Below are positions 27,101 through 42,100 of a stretch of DNA of 64,000 nucleotides, one piece after another (position 1 is the first letter of the stretch; the number at the start of each line of letters is the position of its first letter). Origin of the DNA: Rhinopomastus cyanomelas. Lineage: Eukaryota > Chordata > Aves > Bucerotiformes > Rhinopomastidae. A program made the position numbers and the translations under genes. The stretch is taken from contig VXBP01002396.1 of NCBI GenBank assembly GCA_013400115.1, forward strand, positions 62,001 to 126,000, in the 5' to 3' direction. Below the pieces are notes generated by a model, which saw only the letters and a list, made by a program, of their open reading frames with translations, searched no databases and was not told the origin of the DNA.

Positions 27101-30100
27101 GCAAATGCCATCAGAGAAAACAGACAAGTAAAGGCCCAGAAACCTTGTTGTACCAATTCTACACCACTCTGACAGATGTCAGGAAAGGCAACACAATTAG
27201 GAAGATGGTCGCTTGTCAAAATAAAGTTACAGATTTTAACCCAGCTACAGGAATAAATGGCGGGGTCTCTTACCACCATCTACATTAGAACACTCTGCTC
27301 TATTATCATTACCAAAGAAAAACAGGATCTCTTCCATTCCCAGAATTAGACTTTTCTGACTGACTTTATCCTCTTATTATATATTAAGTAGGTCTGTGGC
27401 CATTTGATTGATTTAACAAAGGCCTATCACTGCCAGTCAGCAGCTGGCCAGGCCTTCACAGCAAAGCTGCTATGCATTTCTGAAGATGGAGGGAAGATAA
27501 ATTTTAAAGTCTCTAAGATAACAATTTGCAGTTATAAAGTAAAAGGTTCACTGAGAATATTATGAGAGAAGATGGACAGAGGCAGCTATTTTTGACCTTG
27601 ATTAATAAAGGAGAAACTTGACAAATATAAATGCAATTCAACATTCAGTCAAATAAAGGCAAAAACCAGTATCATTCACTTGTCGATTCTCTCTGCAACC
27701 AGTATCAGTACCTTTCTAAAGAAAAGAAATAATGATAAATTCCCTAACTGTTGCCTAATTACAGTATCAAGAATGGCCCACAATTAAAATAAGCATTGTA
27801 AGGAGAAAATTACACATTTGACTTAATGGCCAGCGTGACAGCTCTGATCTGACATAATCTAAAAAGATTATTATCTATCTTCTGCTACACAGCTTCGGCA
27901 TGAAGATGCTCACCTTATTTTTCCATGCCTACTTGTCACCTGGAAATAATGGTTTCTACAGCTTCTCCTACCAGTAGATCTTCTCTGGAATCCTTTGCTT
28001 TACTACTATACATTTAGATTCATCTTGAAAAATAACCTCTGCTTTCTTTTCATTTTTCTTAACCGGAATGCCTTTTTTTATTTTTTTAAAAAACACCAAG
28101 CTCCCCCTGCTCCCCCTTCTTTGTTTGAAACACACAGCACTTTTATGCAACAGACAAAAAATTAGATTAAAAATGGGGTATTAGGAAACTAGAAGGGCAA
28201 TCCTTGATTTTTAGTTCCTGATCCACTGCAATTTTACCCGTTATTCCAAACGGAGCAATACACACTGCAACAGTTCACACCCTGCAGAATGTGGCCTGTT
28301 CAGCCCTTTTCACTGCAAACAGAGGAAAAAACCCAGTGGATTTCACATTATACACACTTCTCCTTCTATTTATCTAATCATACTGTTACCCTCATACACA
28401 CATAAAGCTCAATTTTCCACAACACCCATTATCAAAGTAATAAAAATTAACACCTACAAATACATTTATTGTCTTTTTAAATTTATTTTTTGTTACCTGG
28501 AAAGCTCTAGCCTGGCCACACCACACACTTCCCCCATCCCAGCAACCTCAAGTCAAACCCACATGTTCCATAACCACCACCGTTAACCATTCCGGGTTTA
28601 AAAAGGCAGAATCCTTACCTAGGAGCTGCATTCTTTCAACGTAAAAGGGGTTTTGATTTCCTTTTTATTTTTTTCCCTATCTAATCTGCCCACTGTGTGC
28701 ACATAGCCCAGCCTGGCTGCCAAAGCTCTGCTGGCTCCCTGCGCGGCCCCGGAAGTCACACGGCATTACTTACATTCTCTTCCATGTACCAAAAAAGCCC
28801 CTAATGATATTAACGATTAATACTAATAAAGCTATCGGGCGTTACACGCAAGGCAAAACGAAGGGCCTGCCCATCTCAGAGCATCAGCCCAGCCTCCCGT
28901 TGGTCGCGGCCCCGCGCATGCGCGATCCCGCCCGCACCGGCCGTTACCGGGGAAACGCCGAGGGCGCGTCCCCGCGGCCATTCCGTGCCCGAGCGAGACC
29001 CAGGGTTCCGGTGCTAAGCGTTAAGAGTAACGGCTATAACGTTCAAAAGAAATGGTGAAGGTCGTTTTCCTTAAGGTTCATTACGACTCCGAGGCTCATC
29101 ATCGATTCTCCGTGTCTCCTGACCCAGATTCCTTAGGTCTACAAATCCTTCACATTGGGAAAGACCTCTCCTCGACCTTCGAGCCCAACCATCACCCCTA
29201 CTGTCCCACGGCTATTGCCAAGTCCTGTCTCTGAGCTCCAGATCTCCGTAACTGTGAAACACATCTCGGGATGGCGATTCAACCCCCACCCCAGGCAGCC
29301 TGTTCCAAGGCCTGGGGCCTCTTCCCAGAAAGAAGTTTTTCCTCATGATCAACCTAAACTTCGCCCGGTACAGCTTATAGAATCATAGAATCACTATGGA
29401 TTGGAAGGGACCTCGAAAGATCATCCAGTCCAATCCGCCTGCAACAGCAGGATCACCTAAACCAAGTCACACAGGAACTCATCCAGGTGGGTCTTGAATA
29501 TCTCCAGTGAGGGAGACTCCACAACCACCCTGGGCAGCCTGTTCCAGTGCTCCGTCACCCTCACTGTGAAGAAGTTCTTCTCAGGTTGATGTGGAACCTC
29601 CTATGCTCCAGCTTACCTCTTTCCAACCTCCTTTCAGGTAGTTGTAGACAGCTAAAGGTCTCAGCCTCCTCCAGACTAACCAGCCCCAGCTCCCTCAGCT
29701 ACTCCTCAAAAGGTTTGTTAGCCAGACCCTTCACCAGCCTTGTTGCCCTTTTTCTGCATCTGCTCCAGCCCCTCAATTGTCCTTCTTGTATTGAGGTGTC
29801 CAACACTGATCCCAGCACTCAAGGTAGTCACTGCTGGCCACGCTATTTATCATACAAACCAGGATGCCATTTGCCTTCTTGGCCAACTAAGCACACTGCT
29901 GGCTCATACTTAGCCAACTGTCAATGAATACTCTTAAATCTCTCTGCCAAGCAGCTTTCCAGCCACTCTCCCCTTCTACCATTCTCCTGAATTTCTGGGA
30001 ATTGTCTCATTTCTGCACTGATAAAGGAGGTGATCAGCCTTAGCTCCTAAACCCCAACAGAGATGGCTGTAAGCAAACAGTCTGAAAAGACAATGAAGTA

Positions 30101-33100
30101 AGCAAGCTACATCTGATAGTAAAATGTTGGAACATCTACAGGCTCTTTCTTACCGCTACTTCCTCAGTCTTCTCATCCTTTTTTTCTTCCTCTTCATCAG
30201 TTTCTGCAGCACCTCCATCTTCCTCGTCACTGCTAGAGGACTCCAGAATTTCACTGATGTCCATTTTCCAGTTCCGAGGAACAGCCTTTGTGCTGAGAAA
30301 CGCGCTTGCCTCTTGCAGCCCTGCAGAAGAAAGTGCCCCAGTTTTACCTCATCCACAGTATTCCGGATCACAAAACATTTTTCATTTCCTTTTTACATTC
30401 TTGTACCTTACAAGGTCAACTCAAAAATGGAATTAAGAAATAGCATAGACTCCAAAACAGATAGTTCAGCTCAGTTTACGTTTCAAACTTCGAGACTGTC
30501 AAGTTTTAAAAACTGACGATTAGCAATGCAAAGAGGTGAGAGTTGCAATGTTTCCATCCCACAAAGGGCATCCTGTATGTTTCTTGGTGTAGATCCCTAG
30601 GAACACTGCAGAGGTCTATGTCAACAGTGCCACCAATCTGCACTAACCCACGTATATTCTCTGCAACCGTGAATGGTTTTCATTTCTGTATGAAAAAAAT
30701 ACTGTTATAGAGGTATTTTCATTAAAAAAAATCAACCCATCACAGTTAGATCCACAACTTACTTTGTTCTTTTCAAAGTACATTCATGTCTTAAAGTTTA
30801 TACTGCAAAAATACGTATTTCTTGAGTATAACCTGAAGGGATGTTACATCAGTGTTTGGGACAGGAAACATACACTAATGATGAGGGTGTGATTGGACAC
30901 TCACACTTGAATTCTTGTCCTTGAAGAGGTGCTCCACAGGGGGAAAAAACCCAAAGCAAAACAAACCTTCATAATCCCCAAACATGCTCCCCAGTTACAA
31001 TATATAACATTTAATAAAGGTGAATTCAAACAATATCCAAAAGAGGAATATATTCATGAACCATGCACAGTGCTGCTGAGAAAAGGCAGCAGTTTTTACA
31101 TCCTCCTGACACAGTAACCTCCCAAAATCTGTCTATAACCTTTTTTTTGAAACCTTTAGTACCTTTGGTTCTTCAATATTTCCTCGTGACAGTAACTGTC
31201 ACAACCAAATCACATTCTGCATGATAAAAAAATCCCTTCAAATTATCAGAACCTGCAATCTCGTCATTGGTTTTGGCTGTCCTGAAATCCTTCTACTGTG
31301 AAATAGTTATTAAGAAAGTATTATGAGAAATTATTATGAATAAAGCAATCAAAACCACCATGAGCTCTCATTTTTGAGTAGCAAGCTAAATCTTTACTTT
31401 TTGAAGAGCAGTTCCACACCTTTACTCAAACCAGAGGAACTGTGGTTGTTGAGTGAAGCTTTTAAATTGGTTTTAATAAATGCATTTGAAATATTTCTTG
31501 TCGTGGTTTGAGGTCTGATTGGGAGGAACAGCCCTAAAAGTTCAAGAATTATTTTAAGTAAGAATGTGGCCTCTTACAAAGGTGGACGGTAACATCATCC
31601 ATCCATGAATTAAGTTATCTAATTATATTTTAAATTAAACATTAGTTACAGCAGGATCTTCTAATAATTTTACACCTTGTTATTTCAATAACTTTAATGT
31701 AAATACAAGGAGTTTTGAGCAACTGCAGAAAAACTGTGGATTTAGGAGAGGTATCTAAATATTCCATTGGCCAACAACACTTGAAATACCGTATCCTTGA
31801 AAATCTTCGATTAGCTTGCAGTGAGTTCAGAGTGGATCAAAAGGAGGAAATAAAATAAACAAAGCAGCTATATCCAAGGTTTGGCTAACTTACCATATTT
31901 TAATTTGTTTGCACAATATTTAAGAGCAGTTATCAGAAATCAAAGGCTATGACTTATTTGCAAAAGTTAAAGCACCACTGTACAGAATTATTTCTTTTAA
32001 AGACTTGGTATTTATTATAATTTACCTTTTTTAGGAGAGGACTCAGGTTTTGGTAAGTTCTGAACATCCAGTTCTTTAATGTCTTTTCTTGCTACGGAGT
32101 AACTGAAAATGAATAAGGTTCTGTTTATTATTTTAAAATCACATTAAAGCAAGTATTCCACTTAGAAAAAGCAGTTTCTAAAACTCTGAAGACTTATCAT
32201 TCACTTTTAAAATCCTTTGTAACAACTAAATGCACAAGGCATTGCTATTGTAGATCCTAATAGAAGATTCAAAACCAGGGTTAGTTTCCAATCTTTCTTT
32301 GGAATTTAGACACTAAACCTTCAGAATTTAAATAATAATAAAAAAAATCTCAAAGCTTCTTTATTTTAAATATTTAACCTGCACAAACAGGTGCCCAGGT
32401 AGGTGGTGAAGTCCCCATCCCTGGAGGTGTTTAAGAACAGAGTGGACATCATGGTCTAGCGGACTGTGGTGATGTTAGGTTATATGCCTTATGAGAAGAG
32501 GCTGAGGGAGTTGGGTCTCTTTAGCTTGGACAAGAGGAGACTGAGGGGTGACCTCACTGATGTCTACAAATATTTGAGGGGTGGGTGTCGGGAGGATGGA
32601 GCTGGGCTATTCTTGGTGTCATGTAGTGATAGGACGACGGGCAATGGTTGTAAGCTGGAACATAGGAGGTTCCACATCAACCTGAGAAGGAACTTCTTCA
32701 CAGTGAGGGTGACAGAGCACTGGAACAGACTGCCCAGGGAGGTTGTGGAGTCTCCGTGACTGGAGATGTTCAAGGCCCGCCTGGATGTGTTCCTGTGTGA
32801 CTTGGTCTAGGTGATCCTGCTGTTGCGGGGGGATTGGACTAGATGATCTTTCAAGGTCCCTTCCAGTCCGTAGTGATTCTATGCTAGGCTGGATGACCTT
32901 AGATGTCTTTTCCAGCCTCAGTAATTTGGTGATTCTGTGAACACTACACGTAGGAAAAAAACATTTTTTAAAAGGAAAAGATTCAAATGGAACAACTGCT
33001 ACCCGAGTGCAACCTAGGATAGGATGGAAGAAACAAGTCCTTTATTTTCAGGACAATGCTACTAGCACAGAAAAACAGTGAAGCTGAATTCATGTACCTG

Positions 33101-36100
33101 CATTGACAAATAGCTCGGTTTTGTTTTTAAATGACAGAAGCACCCTTAAAACAAAATATACAGAGGTTGCTGTGCTCTAAACTCACACTGAACATTCAGT
33201 TACTGAGTTACCACAACAGAAATGCTAACCAAACTGCAGAGAAAGCCTTGATAAATGAGTTAATGTAGTAGGATTTATTTTTGTTCATTATTTCGGAAAA
33301 CATGGAATAAAGCCTCAGAAACTGGAGGCCACCATTTTCTGAAGTTAAAATTGAAGACTATGGGAGGGCAAAAAAGCAAAAGAGAGCCAGTCTGCATTCT
33401 TTTCCAACAACGTTCTACCTTCTATACATCACAAATCGCACTAGCAGACTGGTGATACACATCTACGTAAAGAGGTCCAAATGAATTAAGTCTCTAGCTA
33501 CTTGAAATACATTTCAGTAATCAAGTATTTGCACTCTATTCAAATCTCAGCTATTTACAACCACAAGTTGTTCACTTCTAAAATAAAGAGGGTAACAGTT
33601 GGCTTTCAGCAAGCAAAATTTTAATTACAGTATGTTGAGACAGATGCAATGGAAGTAAGGATGGAGAGAATAAGAATGGAGAGAAACAAAACAATGCTCT
33701 AATAGTCTTTATACTCCTTTGATTATATTATTACTTAAGACACACATTGTCTCTCTTTCTGCCCCACTTTTGGAAGGCAAGGATGGACCAAGAGGCTTTT
33801 CTTTCTTTTCACAGGAATCTTGGTTCAGATTGTTTACAGATTTTAATTAAATGGTAAGTTTAAATTTACTTCTTAATAAATAGGTGAATAAACACTTTTA
33901 AACTTTGCTATGTGAATAGCAATGAACACCTGGGTGCTGGAAGTAATGAATCAGACATCAAACTAGTGCAACAGACATCCATAGAGACGTAATAATTAAG
34001 AGACTAATGGAAATATCTAGAACAAAAACTCGCACTTCAAGGAGGAGGAATCAAGTGATCACACCTTATTTCAATGTCTTTTTTTTTTAAAGGAAGAAAC
34101 ACCAGGAAGTTTACTGATCAGATGAACTCTATAGGTACATGCAAAGTAAAGGTGGGTGATTATGCACAGGGGTCAGCTGGACCAGGAATGACATATGTTC
34201 AAGCAACATCACACAGAGCTGCACCCTTTCCTTTTAGAACAAATAATGTCTTCAGAAGGAATACATAATTAATTTTGGGTTTTTCTCCCACAGACATCTT
34301 ATAAAATCTAAGTATTACTTACAACTTGGAATCTGTGAAGGATCGAACTAAACACTGGTCCTTTTTCACTGTGACGTCGTCATTACAGCTGGGAGACACG
34401 ACCTGAAGTTGCAAATAAAGACTTTTAAAGTGAAAGGAAAAAAATAATTGCTGATCTTGAAGGGAAAGGAAGACAGACAGCAGGAAAACTGCCGCTTTCC
34501 TGTTTCTTCAATTATCATTTCCGAGAAAAGAAACCTATTACAATTTCTGTTACTAAAGCAAACAAATTCCAAGAAGCAGTTTAGCTCAAGCTATTAACTT
34601 CGCTTGCTATGTCCAAGACAGAGGAGTTTGAAACTTCATTTGTAAACCTCAAGCTACTATACTAAGGTGACACCATGTGATACAGTCTATTTGCTCTGCT
34701 TTTTCTCCGTTTTGTTCAGATAAAATGTGTTTAAAACATTTCTTTAAGAAGTCACACACCCACTTATTTTATATCAGCTTCTGATCTTTTGACATTCATA
34801 CTGGCAGGTAAGGAAGATTGTTTTCTTTCAAAGGCATGGATATTACAAGCCAGTGCAGAATCCAGTGTAGCCTTCCACAGTAAGTTATCACCTATAAAGG
34901 TGATAAAAATGCACTTGTGCTATTTGTATTACCACAAAAAGAAGGTGTTTATGTTTGACTTTAGACCATGCACACACAGAAAACATCAAGAACAGATCTA
35001 CCAGTAGCAGTAGAAGCTGTGCCATCTCATTCAGATGAGTCACAAGTTTTACCCCCAAAATCAAGATAAGACATTCTTGTTTCTCAAGTAGCAGAGAACA
35101 GAACAGGTATACAGCCTCCCGTAACTTCACTCCCTAGTTAGAACCACATTGAAGCCTGATATCAGTAAAAGGATATACAACAATCAGAACACATACAACA
35201 GTACCTAGCTGCACATATCCCCATTTATAATGTGAAATGTGGCAAGTCAGTGTCAACTATTCACCCTATGTTACACCATAATGTTCTTTCAAGGAAGGAA
35301 AGAAGCTGGCCTGAGCAGTTGGTTACTTTTTGATCTTGGATTCACACAAGGGAAATAAAATCTTATTCTCCGAGTTACAAGATTGCAAGAGCTGAGCTCA
35401 TTACAGTTAACATAAAGACTCAAAAAAACAGGACTAGAAAAAATATTAAGTAAATAAAATTGCAGTAATCAGTGAACCAAACTAGCCTGCTTATCGCTCC
35501 AAATATTTTTTTAAACAACTACATGTCTGATGGATGACAGGAGACGCTTATTGAGCCTGTCTCAGTACCAAAAAGTTTGCTACCAAAAGCAACATTTAAA
35601 ATGCATCCATAAGCTTTTCTGTGTGGATTAAGAATCTGCAAAAGTGCCCACCTTTATAGTTCTATTCTACTTTTGCATTACTTCATGTATATTTATTATC
35701 ATCAGTGCAAATGAGCAGCTGTATGCTGTATCAATGGTCAAAATAACAACCAACATCTACTGTGAGATTAACTGGCCATTTAAGTAAATGCAGACACAAA
35801 AAGAACGATTTCATCAAATTGAAAAAGTCTAAGGAAAAAGCAGTCACTAAATACAAAAAGACAAGTACAGGTGCCCCTTAGTTGCATGAGAATGCCACTC
35901 ATAATGGATCTTATTTTGAGAAGAAAAATATTCTTACATACTGATCATTCAGTGGGCAGTTCTGGAAAGCTTAAGAGCCATACAACTGCAACTTGCACAT
36001 CTTTGTACTTCTTTGCTGTCCTGCTCTTCACAGATAATGCAGAAGATTTGTTTTCTGGGCAGTAGAGCTTAGTTTCAGTTACACTGGCAACTTTGCTGCA

Positions 36101-39100
36101 GAAATTGAGAAGTCTGCAAAATATCCTACCCAGGAACCATTACTTGAACACTGTTAACTAGTCAGACAATACTCTTGTCTAAAAGGGTAAGACATTAGAG
36201 ATGTTGACGTTCAAACTTACCAAAGCTGGATACCAGTCTGACTTCTCAGAATTAGAAGTCACACTCACAACTTTGCCAAGCAACTCATCATTGAGACGTC
36301 TTTTATCTTCATCCTCTTCTTCACTACTTTCCTCTTCTTTTTCATCTTCAGTACTAGATGATTAAAACATACAGTATTTTAAAGTTTTTGTCTGAAGTCC
36401 ATATTCAAAAGCACATGCAGTTTACAACCAGATCTTTCTTCCAGTTCTGCAAAGCTTCAAAAACAATATTAGAATGTCAAGAGCTGAAATGGCTTGAAAT
36501 ACACTTAAATATTTAAGTGCACTTACTTAGTAAGAGGAATTTTGCAGAAATTCTTTCCAAGTAGTATTTTACAACAGCATCATGTTGGAATTGGAGGCAT
36601 GAATCGGGATTTGATTGTGCACAGACATGAAACAAAGAAAAATGGTCTCTAACCCAGAAATTTAAAAGCACCTTCTTAACTTTGTGCAGTTTCAAGAAAG
36701 TAAAAAATCCTACATTTCCTGATACATTAATTCCTATTATACAAAAGTAGAATAAACATTCTTAAGTCTACTACAGGAATAAAACACATTCATCACGTGT
36801 TTTGTATGCCAACATATGAACGTGTCTGCACGACCTGAATTAATTTCATAAGCTGTACACATACAACTCACATAATAAAGCATTCAGACCATTAGAGCCT
36901 CAGTGTTATTATTTCTGTTTTAGCCAAGGACGCCAAAAGACAGGAAAGCAACTGAGCACCATCAAAACTCACACAGGAAGAGAAGATCTTCTTCCTCTAT
37001 TGGATTTCTTCCCAATAACTGGAGTTCCAAAGTGCTCTGGATTGGTTAGTGGCAGTTGATCAAGTGTCTAAATAGAAAAAAAAAAAAGGAGACTAAATTA
37101 GTTTAAAATTTATCATAGGAAAATAAATTAACTGATTCGTTTTGTTTGCAGGGTGTCCACCACTGTCTTACCTCGCTTTCTGCGAAGTGCCTTTCTCCCT
37201 TCAAGCATAATGAAGTTCGTCTCAAGGTTCTTTCATCACCATCATCAAAAACTAGTATAAAGCAAAAAAAACACATTGGCACAAGATGGTCAGATGTTTT
37301 TCCCAAGCTGATTAAACAAGGCTATTATTTATCACGCAATACAGAATATTCTCTAAAGCATGACTTTCAAGACCTTTATTTAAATGTTTCTTTAGCTCAC
37401 GATCAAAACAAAGGGTGGCATTCAAGACACTGTCTTAGAACAGGTAATAGTTTCACATACAGATTCAACCTGGTATAGATTAAGGCTTTTGGATTAATAG
37501 TCTCAGTTTTATTTTGTCATCTACTTACCAACACGCTACACATTTCAAACCATAGCTACTGGGGACATACCAGTTAGCATGTCCAGATTAAACAATCTTA
37601 AGTGTATTTGGCTGTGGCTTGGGTTTTTTTACTCTATTCATTATTCTCTTACTATGCTGTCTTTAAATCCTCCTTCTTGCAACAAACTACCTCATGGAAA
37701 GAGGGATAGGAAGGCAGGCGTGTGAGATAGGTTTTGCTACACCATCAATACTGTGCTATCAACACACTGGGAGTTCTGGAAACTTGCAACTAAAAGTCTG
37801 ATCAATTTATTATAAAGAATAATTACTAGACACCCTGTTCTCTTAAAACTCACATGTAAACAGATTCCATCCACACAATTTCTGAAGACTAGAATGTTAC
37901 CAGATTACTGCAGGCTTTGTCTGAGAAAGATCTACTCTCCAGTCAGTTCAAATAAAACCTTTTCATGAAAATTTCATTGAAGAGAAATAAAGTTATTTGC
38001 TCCCTCCACAACTGGTTCAGATCCCACTGTAAGCCACGTACACAGACACTTCTCAAAACAGCAGAGACCAGGTGGCTGCAGTCTGGCATTCCAGAAAGGT
38101 AAAAGTTTATTTGTACAGGGTCAAAGTGCAGAGCCCTGCTCTATATTTAAACTACAGGAAACATGCTCTGTCCACAAGACAACTCTGCAAGGAAAACTCC
38201 CAAACTTCTAAGCGTTGAGCACATCTGTATGATAATTTTGGTGTACTTCTATTAAAAAAAAAAAATCTCTTGAGCTAGCATGAATATCAAGTATATGTGT
38301 GCCAAAAGTAACACACAGACTGGCTGCAGCAAGAAAAAGCCCTTGTATTGTTTGTCAAGTAACTCAGTGGCAGAGTCAAGTTCTCATGATCTTAGATTAA
38401 AATCACAGGCTGCAATAATTGTATTAAAAGATATGAATACAAACGCAATTCAGCTTTAAGGTTCCTTCATCTGCATTGGAGATACTACGCAGTACGTGCT
38501 TGCTACCAAACTGTCTTAATTGCTTATTTTGTACACACAAAGCAACAAACTTGTGCACCTCAAAACAGTTGTATTTTAAGAATGACAGATGCCGATGTGC
38601 TTTATTAGCTAATACCAGTAACACTTGTCAAATCCAGCAACAAAACATTAGTCTCAAGATTCTACTTTAGCTAACAGCTCCAGGTAGGCACTTCACTAAG
38701 TGGGAAATCAGCACGAGATCTTCCCCTATGTTACTAACTCAATGTTGTACCCACTGAGCAGCAAGTGCAAAGAGCAATCACCCCTGACTCAGCTTAGAAG
38801 AATGGATGTAGAGCCAATACATCCAACCCTCAAGAGTCTCGTATTTATATGAGCAGATACAGAGACAGAAATTCTAAACTAGACAGTTTTTATCAAGACT
38901 GTATGTTGTTAGCCCTGCAGACATCATCTGCTCGCTACAGAAAATACTTCTAGACAATTACAGCAATATTGTCAGCAATGAAGTGGTGTTATACACACCA
39001 GAGCATTAGTGCTTTGCCTCTTAAAAATTATTTATAGGAAACTGACAACTACATTTAACTTTTGTATCTGGATAGGGAACGATAGGGGTAAAAGTAGAAA

Positions 39101-42100
39101 GACCACAAGGAGCACAAACAGAAGGCACTAGTATTTTTTAATATTTCAAAGTCATTAAATTGTTTCAAGGAGAAACAAACTTTCGACCATGTAACAGTTT
39201 TTGCACACAGAAGAAATGGCTGATTCTACAACAACTTATGTTGTTGTCATGTGCAGCAGCAGCCACAAATCACAGCAGAGCTGCACAACTTGAAGCAAAA
39301 CATCTTTACAAAATCATAGAAGCACTATGCTTGGAAAAACCTCCAGGATCAGCAAGTCCAGCCCTCAGTCCAACAGCTCTCTAATCCCTAGACCATGGTC
39401 TCAAGTGCTCTAGCTACTCATTTTTTAAACACCTTCAGGGATGGGGACTCCACTACCTCCTTAGGCAGCCTGTTCTAGTGCCCAACCATTCTCTCAAAAA
39501 AAAAAAACCCAAACAAACAAAACTTCCTTCTCCCTAAGACCCAATATAAACCACCCCGACAAAACCTGAGGCCATTTCCCCATATCCTATCTTTAGGAAT
39601 TTGAGAGAAGAGACCAACACCAGCCTCTCCACAACCTTTGAAGTAGCTATAGAGAACAAGAGGGTCTCCTCTCAGCTTCCTCTTCTCCAGACTAAATAAC
39701 CCCAGTTCCCTCAGTTACTCTTCAGAACACCACGGAAACAAAAATTTCTTACTTTAACTAGTGATCACTTTGTCAAATGCCAAAGGAGAAAGAACAGCAT
39801 CATTTTTTATACACAAATATCTATCTACTATTTGAATTCCTAAAGTGGGGCCAAGTAAGAAGTCTCCCCAATTAATTATAATGTATGAAATATTCTGTAA
39901 TTGCAGACACCTTAAACTTGCTTCTCCTCTAGGGAAGATATTTGTTTGCACCTTCCTGAAAGGATAATCAGAAACACACATCAATAAGCTCAACACATTT
40001 AAAATCCTCTTTCTTAAATCACAGAGGCCTTGTAGTTTTCATCTTACTTGTAATAATCTTTTTCACCAAAGTCCCATTTACATTACTGGCACCTTACACT
40101 TGACTTTTAAAGCTAGCCTTAGAGGATCCAGGAGAACGTCCTTTCAGTATACAGTATCATATATTACACATTTCATAATTGTAAGCAGTAGACCACACAG
40201 GTTTTTGGCTATGCTATCTGAAACTATGATAGTAGTCAGAACTCCAAGCTGCAAATGTATTAATCTTATTAACCTCATCTAGAAGATTCTTTAGTTAAAA
40301 TATCTAGCAATAAAAACCAGAGTAATTAAAAATTACTGAACAATTACTTAATCATTCCTTAAATAGGTTGTTATTGTTAATAACCCAAACTCTCCAACAA
40401 TACTCCAGAAAAAAAGAATGAACTGAAAAGCATCAGTTGTGTTAAAAGAGATACCTCCACATACATACGTGATGTTGTCAATCAGATGTGCACACAGTGC
40501 CATAATGAACTGACAGTACAGTCCTCCCGAAAGAAAGAAGTGTAGAAAAGCAGAAGCCCTTTAAGTACCACCATTGCCTAATCTCATAGCAGAGATGTAC
40601 TTGTAAGGGAAGCAGGGCATACCAGCTGACTGCTCAGTAAGTACTTCTGGGAAGAGAATGACACACTAGCCGGAACCAATAAACTGCTACTGAAAAGTCA
40701 ATATAACAAAGCAAGAATGACAGAAAGCAAAGCAACACCTCCGCTGGCCAGAGGCCATTCTTCCAAAAATAATGCTTTGTAACAAACACTGACAGAAGGG
40801 AAAAAAAAGATGACTAAGCCGCACAACCTGGAGAAACAGTCTCTGTTAAAATACTTGTTCCAGTCCCAAGAGTAGAGTTCAATATGCTCCATACAAAGTG
40901 TATTTCAGCAGCAATAACAGCAGAAATTTTCAGAATTGTGCTGCACTCCAACATTGTTACAAACACCAGGAAAGAAAGATAATTGATGGTTTGGGTTTTT
41001 TTTACTGTTTGTAGAAGCCTGGAAAAGGCAAAGCTATGAGAAATATGTGTGCTCAGTGGGCATCAGTGAGATACCTCCTTGAAGTCAGAAATAAATTCCC
41101 CCGGTTAAAAGTTCAGTACTTTAAAAAAGGATTAAGCAGTGCAACTTTCAACTCCCTATTAATGACCAGGAATCTTCTACTCTCTCTCTCTGTAGCAGAC
41201 TCATGTATGCCATTAACAAAAAAACCTCAGCTCTGTCCTCACAAAAATCACTCTCTCAACATCAGCTCTTGTAATTTATAAATATTAGGAAGCTGACAGC
41301 TCAAAACTGTTTTTAGAAACTGTGAAGAAACTTGTCACAAAACACTACAGATCAGTTTAACTACATCTTGCTTATAAATATCCCCAAGATTAAAAAAAAG
41401 AAAAAAAGAACACAGAGGGACAGTAGCAATAAAATCCTCATAATAGTTACATTATTACTTGTAAAGCAGTTCTGGAAAAGACAAGTGAACAAGGAAAACA
41501 ACCCTCCAGGCTGCACCTGCTTGCTGATTTTGAATACAAACATTGCTGCACAGAGATATTCCAGACTGCACAGCAAGAAAACATGTTTCTCCTTTCCCAT
41601 TGCATCTCAAAACTATTAAATCTACCACTACAATGGCAGGTCACGCCCAGAAGCAAGACCTGCTCCAGTATCTGGAGCAGTAGGAACTGCTTGAGAAGTT
41701 GTGGACAGGCAGAGGTTGGGCTCTTCTCCCAGGCAGCTAGAGCTAGAATGAGAAGAAAAGGCCTAAAGCTGCAACAGGGGAGGGTTAGGTTGGATGTTAA
41801 GAAGCACTTCCTCATGGAAAGGTTGATCACATCCTGGAATGGACCGTCCAGGGCAGTGGTGGAATCCCCATCCCTAGAGGTGTTGAAGGACAGACTGACT
41901 GTGGCACTTAGTGCCATGGTCTAGGTTGTGGTGACATTAGATCATGGGGTGGGCTTGATGATCTTAGAGGTCTTTTTCAGCCTAGTGACTCTGTCACTAC
42001 ACACTGAGTTATTCTCAGTAGCTGCCTGGCAAAGTGGTAATTCTGAACTATCAGACATACACTCTATGACTACCTGGATGAACACATGCAAATTTGGCAT

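Larger units (their letters stand above)
22278..30153 (-). other. ARID4A: ARID4A intron 11
   Basis: A 7.9-kb intron between the acidic region and the ARID domain. It holds a degraded CR1 3' end (about 24188-24250), the CpG island at 28730-29060 and two CR1 copies at 29140-29980. The remainder is unique AT-rich sequence with no recognised exon other than the alternative one proposed. Confidence 0.85.

Noticed and set aside
41447..41917. Minus-strand open frame of 156 codons
   Set aside because: Mostly the reverse strand of the CR1 copy at 41650-41996.
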